Positions 48,980-58,574 of a stretch of 64,000 bases of DNA are shown piece by piece. The DNA comes from Chitinophagales bacterium (lineage in GTDB: Bacteria > Bacteroidota > Bacteroidia > Chitinophagales > LD1). The DNA lies in NCBI GenBank assembly GCA_016787045.1, contig JAEUVA010000021.1, positions 1-64,000 on the forward strand, read 5' to 3'. Under the pieces are notes generated by a model. The model searched no databases. It saw only the letters and a list, made by a program, of their open reading frames with translations, and was not told the origin of the DNA. Numbering within the stretch: the stretch's first letter is position 1; the number at the start of each line of letters is the position of its first letter. Both the position numbers and the translations under genes were made by a program.

Positions 48980-50350
48980 CTACCTTACTAGCTCTCCTTG
49001 CAAGCGCATCAACTCTGTTTCGGCAACTTTTGCAGCGTATCGGGCATTTACTAATCGTGTTTGCGCATTGATGTAACTCCACTGTGCTTCGCGCAGTTCT
49101 ATAGCAGTAGATTGAGCTAGTTTGAAACGCTCCATAGCTATTTTTTGATTCTCATCGGCCAGCAAAATATTTTCTTGCTCTAATATTAACTGTTCTTGTG
49201 CCATGGCAAAATCTGATAATGCTTTGTATTGGGATAGCTTAGTTTGAAAGCGAACTTTATCTGCATTAAACTGGGCTGACTGAATCTGTATGGCTGCTAC
49301 TTTGTTTTGGCGGATGGTATTCAGCCCATTGAACAATGGTACACTAAGCGTGAAGCCGGCATTCAATCCATTAGTTTGGTTCACCAAAAAGAATCCGGCT
49401 GAGTTGTTGGAGCGGTTGTAATTGTACCCCACATTCCCGATAAGTGTAGGGAAATATTGCGAAAATGCTTCCCGCTTCAATTGCTTGGCAACGTCAATGT
49501 TTTTGTTAGCCACCAGTATCTGCAAATTTTTTTGTTCCAGATCGGCAGATACATTTTTCAGCAAAAAGGGGATAGAATCTGTTACCGCAAAATCAGTTTC
49601 TGCAGCTTGTGAGAGAAGAGTATTTAAATCAGCTTTGCGTTGTGCAATTATTTTTTTTTGCAAAAGCAGGTTACTTTTTTGTTCATTCAAATCAACCTTA
49701 GCTTGCAGTAAATCAGTTTTGCCCGATGTGCCTACCTGAAAACGGGCTTCAGCTAATTTTACGCGCTCCTCGGAAATTTTGATGGCCTCTTCAATAGCGT
49801 GTAATTGTTGTTGTGCTCTTACTGCATCGTAGTAAGCATTCATCACATTGGCAACTACAGTTTGCATTTCATCTTTTAATTGAAGCAGGCCAATTTCTTC
49901 TAATTTGTTTAGCCGCGATTTAATGGCAAACATTCGCAAGCCATCAAACAGCGTCCAGTTGAGAGCAACACCGGCACTCAGGTTATTGCCGGTAACGCCT
50001 GTGGTGTTGATTTCGTTGCCGTTAGAGAATTTTTGATTGAGATTATTGAGCGTAAAGTTATCGCTTAACGTTCCGTTGATGCGCGGTAGCATACCTGCAT
50101 TGCCAACGCTGTTGTTGCGCGATGCAATTTCGGCTTCGTTTTTAGCCAACAAAATATCGTAGTTGTTTTTTAGTGCACGTTCAATGGCTTGCTCTATAGT
50201 AAGTATTTGTGCAAACGGTGATTGAAAAACCAGCATTGCGGTAACGAATGACAAGCATCGGAAAAAGAAAGTATGACTTAGCGGTGGAAACCAGCGTATG
50301 GTGTAGGGCTTCGGTTCGTTGATCGCTAACTGATGTTTAAGAAAAATCAT
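48980..50350 (-). CDS. TolC-family outer-membrane efflux protein
   Basis: 456 aa. A signal peptide near residue 30-50 (CLSFVTAMLVFQSPFAQ) sits behind an unusually long polar leader, so the true start could be internal. Two outer-membrane efflux repeats follow (opening ILTIEQAIERALKNNYDILLAKNE, second repeat around LQILVANKNIDVAKQ) with long helical-barrel coiled coils (EAQWSYINAQTRLVNARYAA). It forms the trimeric outer-membrane channel for the RND pump encoded immediately upstream (4-nt gap). Last gene of a three-gene efflux operon. Confidence 0.94.
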   Translation of the reverse strand: MIFLKHQLAINEPKPYTIRWFPPLSHTFFFRCLSFVTAMLVFQSPFAQILTIEQAIERALKNNYDILLAKNEAEIASRNNSVGNAGMLPRINGTLSDNFTLNNLNQKFSNGNEINTTGVTGNNLSAGVALNWTLFDGLRMFAIKSRLNKLEEIGLLQLKDEMQTVVANVMNAYYDAVRAQQQLHAIEEAIKISEERVKLAEARFQVGTSGKTDLLQAKVDLNEQKSNLLLQKKIIAQRKADLNTLLSQAAETDFAVTDSIPFLLKNVSADLEQKNLQILVANKNIDVAKQLKREAFSQYFPTLIGNVGYNYNRSNNSAGFFLVNQTNGLNAGFTLSVPLFNGLNTIRQNKVAAIQIQSAQFNADKVRFQTKLSQYKALSDFAMAQEQLILEQENILLADENQKIAMERFKLAQSTAIELREAQWSYINAQTRLVNARYAAKVAETELMRLQGELVR

Positions 50351-50354
50351 TCTC

Positions 50355-53300
50355 CTACTTTTTATTTCTACTCAAATACGAATACATGGCCGGTATTACA
50401 AACAAGGTAAGTAATAGCGAAAACAATATGCCGCCAATGATTACAATGCCCAATGGAATACGGCTTTGAGCACCTGCTCCTAAAGCAAATGCAATAGGCA
50501 CAGCTCCCAGGGCTGTAGCAAAACTGGTCATTAAGATAGGGCGCAAACGAAGTGCCGATGCTTCAATTACCGCAGCCATTTTTTCTTCACCAGCTTTTCG
50601 TTTTTGATTGGCAAACTCTACTATCAAAATGCCGTTTTTAGTTACCAAGCCAATGAGCATGATAATGCCGATTTGTGAGAATATATTGAGTGTTTGATTG
50701 AACATCCATAAACTCAATAATGCACCGGCAAAAGCCAATGGCACGGTAAACATGATAATGAGCGGGTCTATAAAACTCTCAAACTGTGCGGCAAGTATCA
50801 AAAATATAAGTACTAAAGCTAAAGCTAACGCAAAGGAGGTGTTGGAGGAGCTTTCGGAGTAATCGCGAGCAGCACCGTACAGCGATGTATTGAAACTCTC
50901 GTCTAGTACTTTTGCAGCAATCTCATTCATGGCGGCTACCCCATCGCCAATTGTTTTGCCGGGGGCAAGTCCGGCAGAAACCGTAGCGCTTTTGTAACGG
51001 TTAAAATGATACAACTGAGGCGGGCTGCTTAGCTCGGTTAACTTTACTAAGTTATCTAACTGTATGTTCGCACCTTTGCTGTTACGCACATAAAACGATT
51101 TAAGATCTACCGGCTCATCGCGGTTATCTCTATCTACTTGGCCAATGACTTGATATTGCTTACCATTCATGATAAAGTACCCTAATCTGCGTCCACTAAG
51201 CGCCAATTGCAAAACTTGAGATATATCTAACACGCTTACCCCAAGTTCGTTGGCTTTTAGGCGGTCAATTTCAATTTGTAGTTCGGGTTTATTGAATTTT
51301 AAGTTGACATCTACGCCTTGAAAAGTGGGGTGTTTGTTGGCCTCTTCCAAAAACAAAGGCAATTTTTCTTTAATCTTATTGAAGTCTAAATTTTGAACCA
51401 CAAACTGCACCGGTAACCCAAAACGAGCTGCACCACCGGTGGATATAGTTTGATCTTGGATAGGAAACGCCTTTCCTTCGCTAAATTTGCCCAGGTTCTT
51501 AGTTACATATTGTACAATTTCTTGCTGTGAGCGTTGGCGTTCCTCCGGTTCAGTTAGCCGAACACGCACAAAACCACTATTCACTGCACCACTTCCTGCA
51601 AATCCCGGAGCAGTTACACTGAGTACAATTTTATTTTCCGGTACGGAGTCCATCATAAAATTGACAATACGACCAATGTATCTGTCCATGTATTCGTAAC
51701 TGGTGCCCTCTGGTGCTGAAACCGATAATCTGAAAACGCTGCGATCTTCTAATGGTGCCAACTCACTTTGCAGGTTTTTGCTAATGATAAAAATGAGCAA
51801 TATACACACTGCCAAAATAGGGAAGGCCAACCACCTGCGTTTCATGAAAGAACTCAACACTTCTCTGTAGCCATTATCTAATGATTCATAAAAGGGTTCA
51901 GACTTTTCGTAAAACCAACTGCGCTTATGCTCTTTGCGCTGTAGCAGTACATTTAGAACCGGAGTGAGTGTAAGCGAAACAAAAGCGGAAATTAACACTG
52001 CCCCAGCCACTACTATGCCGAATTCACGAAACAAGCTACCCACAAATCCTTGCAGGAAAATGATGGGAAGAAACACTACAGCGAGTGTGATGCTGGTTGC
52101 TATTACGGCAAAAAAAATTTCATCGCTACCCTCGCGGGCTGCGCGGTATTTGTCCATACCGGCTTCTATCTTTTTGAAGATATTTTCTGTTACCACTATG
52201 CCATCATCTACCACTAAACCTGTAGCTAGTACAATAGCCAATAAGGTAAGTACATTTATCGTGAAGCCAGCCATATACATAATAAAGAAGGTGGCAATGA
52301 GCGATACCGGAATATCTATCAAAGGCCTGATGGCTATTAGCCAATCACGAAAAAACAAATAGATAATAATAACAACTAATACAAAAGCAATGGCTAAGGT
52401 CTCTGCCACTTCTACAATAGAGCGTTTAATAAAAATAGTTTGGTCTAAGGCGATGTCCAACTTTATATCATCGGGTACATCTTTTTTAATTTGCTCATAT
52501 CGCTTGTAAAACTCATTGGCAATCTCTACATAGTTGCTGCCCGGCTGTGGAGTGATAGCCAACGCCACCATGGGCACGCCACGTTCTTTTAAAACGGTTT
52601 CTTCATTTTCAGGCCCTAGTACAACATTGGCCACATCGCGTAGGAGCACAATCTGATTATTGCCAGATTTTAACACCAAGTTTTCAAAGTCGCTCTCCGT
52701 AGTCAGGCGGCCAAATGTTTTTACAGTAAGCTCAGTATTGTTGCCATACACTTTACCTGCCGGTAGTTCTACGTTTTCTCTGTTAAGGGCATTTTGTATG
52801 TCAGAAAAAGTTAATTGATATGCAGCAAGTTTTGCGGGGTCTATCCACAAGCGCATCGCGAATTTTTTTTCGCCCCATATTTGTACGTTACTAACTCCCG
52901 GTATAGTTTGTAGTTTTTCTAAAAGCACATTGGTAGCATAATCGCAAACTTCTAACTGATTGCGCGAGTCGCTGCGAACGGTCATAGAAATAATTGCATC
53001 GCTGTTGGCATCGCTTTTTGTAACCACAGGCGGTGCATCTATATCTTGCGGTAGTTGACGAACGGCTTGCGAAACTTTGTCGCGTACATCGTTAGCCGCG
53101 GCTTCCAAATTGCTACCTATGTTAAACTCTACAGTAACAATACTTGAGCCCTGGTTGCTAGAAGAAGAAATAGTACGGATACCCTCTATACCGTTGATGG
53201 CTTTTTCTAAGGGCTCTGTAATTTGTGATTCTATGACATCTGCATTGGCACCGGTATAGTTGGTACGTACTGTAATTACCGGTGGATCTATACTGGGGTA

Positions 53301-53408
53301 TTCACGAATGCCTAAATATTTAAAGCCAATAGCTCCAAACAACACAATGATGATGTTCATGACTATGGCCAGCACCGGGCGCGATAAACTTAATCCGGGT
53401 AAACTCAT
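50355..53408 (-). CDS. RND efflux transporter, HAE1 (AcrB/MexB-like) family
   Basis: 1017 aa, twelve membrane helices with two large periplasmic loops. It begins SLPGLSLSRPVLAIVMNIII. The proton-relay motifs are present: the acidic pair in GLVVDDGIVVTENI (helix 4) and the Lys of GLVTKNGILIVEFAN (helix 10). Uses the proton gradient to pump drugs, detergents or other amphiphiles from periplasm and inner leaflet to the outside through the TolC partner. The substrate is not predictable. Middle gene of the operon. Confidence 0.96.
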   Translation of the reverse strand: MSLPGLSLSRPVLAIVMNIIIVLFGAIGFKYLGIREYPSIDPPVITVRTNYTGANADVIESQITEPLEKAINGIEGIRTISSSSNQGSSIVTVEFNIGSNLEAAANDVRDKVSQAVRQLPQDIDAPPVVTKSDANSDAIISMTVRSDSRNQLEVCDYATNVLLEKLQTIPGVSNVQIWGEKKFAMRLWIDPAKLAAYQLTFSDIQNALNRENVELPAGKVYGNNTELTVKTFGRLTTESDFENLVLKSGNNQIVLLRDVANVVLGPENEETVLKERGVPMVALAITPQPGSNYVEIANEFYKRYEQIKKDVPDDIKLDIALDQTIFIKRSIVEVAETLAIAFVLVVIIIYLFFRDWLIAIRPLIDIPVSLIATFFIMYMAGFTINVLTLLAIVLATGLVVDDGIVVTENIFKKIEAGMDKYRAAREGSDEIFFAVIATSITLAVVFLPIIFLQGFVGSLFREFGIVVAGAVLISAFVSLTLTPVLNVLLQRKEHKRSWFYEKSEPFYESLDNGYREVLSSFMKRRWLAFPILAVCILLIFIISKNLQSELAPLEDRSVFRLSVSAPEGTSYEYMDRYIGRIVNFMMDSVPENKIVLSVTAPGFAGSGAVNSGFVRVRLTEPEERQRSQQEIVQYVTKNLGKFSEGKAFPIQDQTISTGGAARFGLPVQFVVQNLDFNKIKEKLPLFLEEANKHPTFQGVDVNLKFNKPELQIEIDRLKANELGVSVLDISQVLQLALSGRRLGYFIMNGKQYQVIGQVDRDNRDEPVDLKSFYVRNSKGANIQLDNLVKLTELSSPPQLYHFNRYKSATVSAGLAPGKTIGDGVAAMNEIAAKVLDESFNTSLYGAARDYSESSSNTSFALALALVLIFLILAAQFESFIDPLIIMFTVPLAFAGALLSLWMFNQTLNIFSQIGIIMLIGLVTKNGILIVEFANQKRKAGEEKMAAVIEASALRLRPILMTSFATALGAVPIAFALGAGAQSRIPLGIVIIGGILFSLLLTLFVIPAMYSYLSRNKK

Positions 53409-53508
53409 ACTTATCTTGGAACGCAGATTTGGCAGATAGTCAAGATAGATTTGGATGTATTTATCAATACGTATCCTGATAATCTTTTATATCTGCGTTC
53501 TATTTAAT

Positions 53509-54573
53509 TTATTCAATCAATTTAATAACCTTTAGACCCATGCCGGGTTTCACACTCATCAATGCACTGGCAATAATTGTATCACCTTCACTAATTCCGT
53601 CAGTAATTTGTATTTGTGATTGGCTACGTACGCCAGTTTGCACAATCCTAAAATCGGCTTTACCGCCATTCACTACAATCACTTTTTTATTGCGCGCTTC
53701 GGGTATAATACATTGTGTAGGAATCATCAGTGCATTGTCTATACTTTTTAACCCCACATCTACTTTAGCAAAGGTGCCGGGCAGTAATTCAGCGGTGTGG
53801 TTCTGTACCAGCGCACGAATTTTAATACTGCGGGTGGCCTCGTCTATGCGGGGTTCCGTAGCGTATATTTTTCCGGTATGCGGTTCATTGCTGCCATCGG
53901 TTGTAAACTTTACAATATCTCCTTTTCTTAAAGCAGATGAATATTTTTCGGGAATAGTAAAATCAATTTTGAGTGGGTTGATTTGCTGTAAAGTGGCAAC
54001 TGAGGTTGCCGGAGTTATGTAGGCGCCTTCGCTCACATTCCGTAAGCCCACTATGCCATTAAACGGGGCACGAATTTCTGTTTTGGAGATATTGGCCTGT
54101 ATTAATTCAATATCTGCTTTAATGTTGTTGAGTTGTATCAACGCGTTGTCGTATTCCTGCTGACCAATGCCGTTTACGGATAAAAGTTGTTTTAAACGTT
54201 GCTCAGTTTTTTCAGCAGTTTCGCGTTGCAAGAGTAGTTTTTTGAACTGCGCCTGTAGGTCAGCATCATATAGTTTTACAAGCAGTGTACCTTTGGTTAC
54301 AGCAGTTCCTTCGCTCAGGTTGAGCAGCGTAATTTTTCCGGAAACTTCTGCGTGTAGCTCAACTTCTTCATTGGATAATAATGTACCTGATGCGGTTACT
54401 CCGTTTTCTAAACTTTTGGCTTGAACCAAAAAGCCAGCAACCGGCATTTCTTGCGGTGGCCCACCAGTAGGGCCTGTGGGGGCTTGTTCTTTTGGGTACA
54501 AAACTTTGTTGTAAACTATAATGCCAACTATCAGCAATAATACAACCATCAAGAACACGGTAAACTTGGACAT
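53509..54573 (-). CDS. RND periplasmic adaptor (membrane fusion protein)
   Basis: 354 aa from the ATG at 54573 (SKFTVFLMVVLLLIVGIIVY), which places the membrane anchor at the N-terminus. A TTG at 54621 would add 16 residues. Architecture: anchor, a Pro/Gly-rich linker (QAPTGPTGGPPQEMP), lipoyl half-motif (LHAEVSGKITLLNLSEGTAV), alpha-hairpin (about 110-165), second lipoyl half (TEIRAPFNGIVGLRNVSEGA), beta-barrel and membrane-proximal domains. Bridges the RND pump and TolC channel. First gene of the operon; 100 nt separate it from the pump gene. Confidence 0.94.
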   Translation of the reverse strand: MSKFTVFLMVVLLLIVGIIVYNKVLYPKEQAPTGPTGGPPQEMPVAGFLVQAKSLENGVTASGTLLSNEEVELHAEVSGKITLLNLSEGTAVTKGTLLVKLYDADLQAQFKKLLLQRETAEKTEQRLKQLLSVNGIGQQEYDNALIQLNNIKADIELIQANISKTEIRAPFNGIVGLRNVSEGAYITPATSVATLQQINPLKIDFTIPEKYSSALRKGDIVKFTTDGSNEPHTGKIYATEPRIDEATRSIKIRALVQNHTAELLPGTFAKVDVGLKSIDNALMIPTQCIIPEARNKKVIVVNGGKADFRIVQTGVRSQSQIQITDGISEGDTIIASALMSVKPGMGLKVIKLIE

Positions 54574-54682
54574 GAAAAAATTTTGCGAAGCGATAATGCG
54601 GAAAAATAGTTGTAGATACAACTGTTTAGGGTGGCTTAACCCTTGTTAACAAATGATAAACCGAATCACTTTCATGAAGAAG

Positions 54683-56320
54683 CTATCTGAGTTTGAGGAG
54701 GTTTTTGATTGCTGCAATTTCAGTTTTCAGCACCTTGTTCTCTTCACTAAGCTCTTGTACCGCTTTTACCAGTGGTACCACAAATTCAGCATATGTGAGG
54801 GAGTACAATTTGTCTGGTGAGTGGGGGATATGTAAGCCACTGAAATTATAGTTGCAGTTTTTAGCCGCTTGCTCCACTTCTTGCGCAATAAAACCCGTCA
54901 TCCGCTTTTTCTCTATGTCGTATTTGCCCTCCCATTGTAACGTATCGGAAGTGCCATATACCATTTTGTTTTGTTGGTGTATATCAAACTGATAGCTTAC
55001 CGGGCGCAGTAGATTGATAAATTGCAAACCTGGAATATCTGCTTTTACATCACGCTTGATACGGGCATCACTAAAACTGCTCCAACCTACTTGCCCGCCA
55101 ATATAAAATACACTCGTATTGCCAATTTCAATGGTGTTAGAATTTGTGCCAACCCAGCCGGCTAAGTATCCGAAACTTGAAAAGTTGGAGGGGTTGAAAC
55201 CAAATGCCCCACCGGCCTGCCTGCCTACAGCCGTATTGTTCAACCCGGTTTGGTTGTTATACAATGCCTGATATCCCACCCCAACATTGCCTTGGCCTGT
55301 TGTGTTTTGGTACACCGCATACCCCCCTACTCCCGTATTGCCAGCGCCAGTTGTGTTTAAGTGCATAGCTTGATTACCTATTGAGGAGTTATCAGCGCCA
55401 GAGGTATTACTATACATAGCGTAGTAGCCAATACCTACATTACCCAACCCATTTATGTTTTGATACATGGTATTTCTGCCAATGGCTACATTGGCCCAGC
55501 CGTTTTGGTTGCTAAACATTACCTCGTTGCCAATAGCTACATTTTCAAATCCGGTATTGTTGTTGAAAAGACACATATAACCCAAAGCCGCGTTTCTGCT
55601 ACCCGATGTATTGGAGTACAATGTGTTTACTCCGCAAGCAGTATTGAAATTTCCGTTTGAGTTAGCGTACAGCGCTTGTGTGCCTAATGCGGTGTTTTCG
55701 TTGCCGGTAGTATTTGAGCCCAAACTTTGATGCCCAATGGCCGTATTGTAATTGCCGGTAGTGTTGTATAGCATAGAAAAATGCCCCATGGCATTATTCC
55801 AATTACCGGTGGTGTTTAGCCCCAAAGCAGAGTATCCTACACCTACGTTAGATTCTCCACTGTTGTTTTGCAATACATAGCTGCCCACAGCAACATTGCC
55901 ATTAGCTGCGGTGTTATTGCGCAAAGCATGAAAACCTACGGCTGTGTTGTTAGCACCTGAGGTATTGGCCCGAAGTGTATTTGTGCCAATGGCCGTGTTG
56001 TAAAATCCATCGGTATTGCTAGACATTGATTTGTACCCCATAGAAGTATTAGCATTACCCGTAACTATCATTTCGCCACTTCTGTAGCCCAAAAATGTAT
56101 TGAACAAGAAGGAGTCGATTAACCCGGCATGCGTGTTGTTGATTTTAAATTTTAGCGAAACATTATCGGTTGTACCAATAAAATGCTGTGTGGCATCAGT
56201 ACCTGAGTTTCCTTTAATTTTCCAATAAGGAGTCACCGGATTATGTGATTCAACTTGCGCCCATATTGTGGAAGCATGTAATGTGTGTACACTAAGTAAA
56301 AGAAGATAAATACGTTTCAT
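54683..56320 (-). CDS. Exported YadA-head-like fibre with C-terminal peptidase S74 chaperone domain
   Basis: 545 aa from the ATG at 56320 (KRIYLLLLSVHTLHAS); a frame start seven codons upstream is less suitable. Signal peptide to about residue 21, then the shared module PYWKIKGNSGT and FIGTTDNVSLKFKINN (about 30-62). Residues ~80-375 hold about 17 repeats of 17 residues on the pattern NTTGNYNTAIGHQSL, the left-handed trimeric head repeat of YadA-type adhesins. The C-terminus (417-545) is an S74 domain: SDARIKRDV with S417 as the probable self-cleavage Ser, RPVSYQFD, GFIAQEVEQ, SLTYAEFVVPLVKAVQEL and a final coiled coil. Predicted to trimerise and self-cleave. No T9SS signal. Divergent from the helical protein at 56402. 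Confidence 0.88.
   Translation of the reverse strand: MKRIYLLLLSVHTLHASTIWAQVESHNPVTPYWKIKGNSGTDATQHFIGTTDNVSLKFKINNTHAGLIDSFLFNTFLGYRSGEMIVTGNANTSMGYKSMSSNTDGFYNTAIGTNTLRANTSGANNTAVGFHALRNNTAANGNVAVGSYVLQNNSGESNVGVGYSALGLNTTGNWNNAMGHFSMLYNTTGNYNTAIGHQSLGSNTTGNENTALGTQALYANSNGNFNTACGVNTLYSNTSGSRNAALGYMCLFNNNTGFENVAIGNEVMFSNQNGWANVAIGRNTMYQNINGLGNVGIGYYAMYSNTSGADNSSIGNQAMHLNTTGAGNTGVGGYAVYQNTTGQGNVGVGYQALYNNQTGLNNTAVGRQAGGAFGFNPSNFSSFGYLAGWVGTNSNTIEIGNTSVFYIGGQVGWSSFSDARIKRDVKADIPGLQFINLLRPVSYQFDIHQQNKMVYGTSDTLQWEGKYDIEKKRMTGFIAQEVEQAAKNCNYNFSGLHIPHSPDKLYSLTYAEFVVPLVKAVQELSEENKVLKTEIAAIKNLLKLR
55195..56080 (-). repeat. About 17 tandem 51-bp units encoding head repeats
   Basis: Each unit encodes 17 residues of form N-T/S-x-G-x-x-N-T/V-A-x-G-x-x-x-L-x-x. 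Amino-acid identity is confined to the turn and core positions and DNA identity between units is modest, so this is an old protein repeat rather than a recent tandem expansion, unlike the collagen array at the left end. Confidence 0.8.
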
Positions 56321-56350
56321 ACAAGCGTAAAAAAGGAGCAATCAGTACGT

Positions 56351-56374
56351 TAAGCCAAGCAAAAATTTGGTTTA
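56351..56374. promoter_or_regulatory. Imperfect inverted repeat in the fibre/helical-protein divergent promoter region
   Basis: TAAGCCAA (56351-56358) and TTGGTTTA (56367-56374), 8-nt spacer, seven of eight positions pairing. It sits midway in the 81-bp gap between two divergent starts and could be a shared operator. No full TAnnTTTG box is seen in either direction. Confidence 0.35.
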
Positions 56375-56401
56375 TATCGGGTAGCAGCCGATTATTGAAG
56401 C

Positions 56402-57874
56402 ATGAGAATTGCCCCGGTTTTTGATTTGGTTAAAACACTTACAGATGGCGAATTGAAGCTTTTGAAAAAAAGAGCACATGACACAGACGCTGCTTACTTA
56501 GACTTGTTGCGCATTTTTAAAAATGCCGGTACAAACAACGAAGCAGTTTTTAAAAAGCAATTTGCCGCAAAACACCCCGGGATTAATTACACCGAAACTA
56601 AGTCGTACCTGTACAAGTTTTTGCTAAGGGTGCTTACAGAAATTCATCATGAGCAAAATGTGTTTACCCGCATCAACTTTCAGTTTGTAACAGCCGATGT
56701 GCTGTTTCAGCGCGGGTTAGCTGAAGAAGCATACTCCATATACAAGCATTGTAAAACGCTGGCAGATGAAGAGAGCTTTTTTTTGTTGGGTGCCGTAGCG
56801 CTCAAGCGGATGCAGAATGTGCTTTTTAAGTTGGCCAAATCAGATAGGGAGTATGCCTTACTTGATTCGCTATCGGTACAAGAAACAGAGGCCATAGAAA
56901 AAGACCGCGAGGCCTCTGTTTGCATGCATCAGTATATCCGTTTTGTACAATTGATTGAAAAGTACGGAGGCCCCACCTCGCAGGAAGTTTTGCAAAAGTT
57001 TGAAGCCGTAGCAGAGCATCCGGTAATAAAAAACTATGCGCACCTGCGGTCGAAACAGGCGCGATTAATCTCGTTTGATTTACTGTCTAATTACTACCGC
57101 TTTACCGGTCAAAGGGATGCATTTACAGCACTATCTGTTAAAGAACTTAAGCACTATACTTCATCTTTAATCAAAGATTCGTATTACGCTTATCGGTACA
57201 TTTTTGTGTTGCATAACCTCATTAACGCATTGCCGGAAAGTGCGGCTAAAAGAAAGTACCAAAAGTTATTGCAGAATGCACCCACGCCAAACGCAAATAC
57301 AGCCGACTACAAGCGGTTGTTTTTGTTGCATGCCTCTCTGTCTCAATTAGCCGGCCTAAGTGCTACCGACTATGATAAGGTATTAACCGCTACAACTACA
57401 GAGCTGAGCAAAAGCTGGTTACAACAAAAACCTAAAGAGCGTTTAGATTTGGTGATACACCTGGTGAGCAACCTGGTTCACCGAAGAGTATTTGATAAGG
57501 CATACGATGTTTTGTTGCCGGAACTAAACAATAAGCAACTGGAAAAAACTCTTCCTGCCCAATATATCGGATTGCGATTTTTTTTCCTGTTGATATTGTA
57601 TGAGCAAAAAAGATTTGACCAAATGGAATCACCGTTGCGGGGGCTTAATTATGCACTGAATAAAAACTCAGTGAAAAATATGGTGGCGTTTGCATTGGCT
57701 AATTTGTTTATGCAGTTACAGAAGAACAAAAACAAGGCACAACTCAAAAGGGCATTTCAGCGAGTAAACCATGCGGTGGCCCAATCTCCGAATTTTACCA
57801 GCCAGTTGTACGGCATAAACACCATTGTAGAGTCGGCATGGTTTCAGCAGTTGAATAAGCCGAGCACATACTAA
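56402..57874 (+). CDS. ~500-aa helical protein, probable paralogue of the protein at 4879-6417
   Basis: 490 aa, ATG start, no signal peptide or membrane segment; apparently a cytoplasmic helical solenoid. The N-terminal ~80 residues (VFDLVKTLTDGELKLLKK, YLDLLRIFKNAG, KSYLYKFLLRVLTEIHHEQN) follow the same order of features as the 512-aa protein at 4879-6417. The middle has paired helices with conserved aromatic residues (LISFDLLSNYYRFTGQRDAF, YYAYRYIFVLHNLINAL). Function unknown. Its start is 81 bp from the divergent S74 fibre gene, and its stop overlaps the stop of the convergent propeller gene by 4 nt. The repeated pairing with fibre genes suggests a related job, such as regulation. Confidence 0.82.
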   Translation: MRIAPVFDLVKTLTDGELKLLKKRAHDTDAAYLDLLRIFKNAGTNNEAVFKKQFAAKHPGINYTETKSYLYKFLLRVLTEIHHEQNVFTRINFQFVTADVLFQRGLAEEAYSIYKHCKTLADEESFFLLGAVALKRMQNVLFKLAKSDREYALLDSLSVQETEAIEKDREASVCMHQYIRFVQLIEKYGGPTSQEVLQKFEAVAEHPVIKNYAHLRSKQARLISFDLLSNYYRFTGQRDAFTALSVKELKHYTSSLIKDSYYAYRYIFVLHNLINALPESAAKRKYQKLLQNAPTPNANTADYKRLFLLHASLSQLAGLSATDYDKVLTATTTELSKSWLQQKPKERLDLVIHLVSNLVHRRVFDKAYDVLLPELNNKQLEKTLPAQYIGLRFFFLLILYEQKRFDQMESPLRGLNYALNKNSVKNMVAFALANLFMQLQKNKNKAQLKRAFQRVNHAVAQSPNFTSQLYGINTIVESAWFQQLNKPSTY

Positions 57875-58533
57875 TTTTGCTTTATGGCAATTTGCCATTC
57901 GCTTCTAATCAATCGCAATGATTTTTCGCCCGCTACCACCATATCTTTGTTCGATAATATGGCATAAATTTTTCCTGCATTATCACTCGCAACACTTTCT
58001 ACGGCATTGCTGCTAATTGGCGAGTTTGAGGTGTTGAATAACTGCACTTTGTAGCCGTTCATACAAATCAAACCTTGATTAGAAGTTCCCACCCATAACA
58101 AACCGGTTTTATCGCTGGCAATAGCAGTGAAAGTAGTACGCGGCAAATTGGTGTTTTCGGAGGTGTAGGCAATGTATGTGTAACCATCAAAACGAAAAAT
58201 GCCTTTGGTAGTGGTAGCATAAACATTTCCGGAGTTGGTCATGCACATATCGGTAACCCGGTTAGCGGGCAGTACAGAATTGGACTCGGTGATGTGTGTT
58301 ACTTTCTGATTTTTTTTGTTGATGCAATAGATACCATCAGCTGTGCCCAGCCAAATTGTAGTTTGGGTTTCTACTTGTGCAGTAATTGCATGGTTACCGA
58401 TCAACTGTTGAAAGTTGACATCTTGTGATTGGACAAACAAAAACGGGAAAAACAGATATTTTATTACCGCTACAAATTTGAATGCCGCTTTAAAAACGGG
58501 TGATTGCATCAGGGGGTAGAATTGCTTTTTCAT
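57871..58533 (-). CDS. Short exported beta-propeller fragment (two-component-propeller type)
   Basis: 220 aa from the ATG at 58533 (KKQFYPLMQSPVFKAAFK); a longer frame exists upstream. The hydrophobic stretch VAVIKYLFFPFLFV at residues ~21-35 is a probable signal sequence. About four blade-like repeats follow: TTIWLGTADGIYCI, GNVYATTTKGIFRFDG, GLLWVGTSNQGLICM and AGKIYAILSNKD. The pattern is the Reg_prop repeat of propeller sensor kinases such as the one at 61261. A complete propeller domain needs many more blades, and there is no Y_Y_Y, membrane or kinase part, so this is either a stand-alone short periplasmic protein or a remnant of a sensor gene. Confidence 0.65.
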   Translation of the reverse strand: MKKQFYPLMQSPVFKAAFKFVAVIKYLFFPFLFVQSQDVNFQQLIGNHAITAQVETQTTIWLGTADGIYCINKKNQKVTHITESNSVLPANRVTDMCMTNSGNVYATTTKGIFRFDGYTYIAYTSENTNLPRTTFTAIASDKTGLLWVGTSNQGLICMNGYKVQLFNTSNSPISSNAVESVASDNAGKIYAILSNKDMVVAGEKSLRLIRSEWQIAIKQN

Positions 58534-58564
58534 GGTGCTGTTGTTTTTCCTTTGTTTACTGCAA

Positions 58565-58574
58565 AGGTGCACCT
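58565..58574. promoter_or_regulatory. 10-bp palindrome upstream of the propeller gene
   Basis: AGGTGCACCT is a perfect palindrome overlapping a one-mismatch minus-strand -7 box (CAAAGGTG on the plus strand, 58562-58569), 31 bp upstream of the propeller start codon. It lies in the gap shared with the divergent crp-like gene and may be an operator. Confidence 0.3.

Noticed and set aside
54628-54643. Possible terminator hairpin AGGGT-N6-ACCCT between the efflux operon and the S74 fibre gene
   Set aside because: Only five base pairs, no adjacent T run, and it lies upstream of the adaptor start rather than after a gene end.
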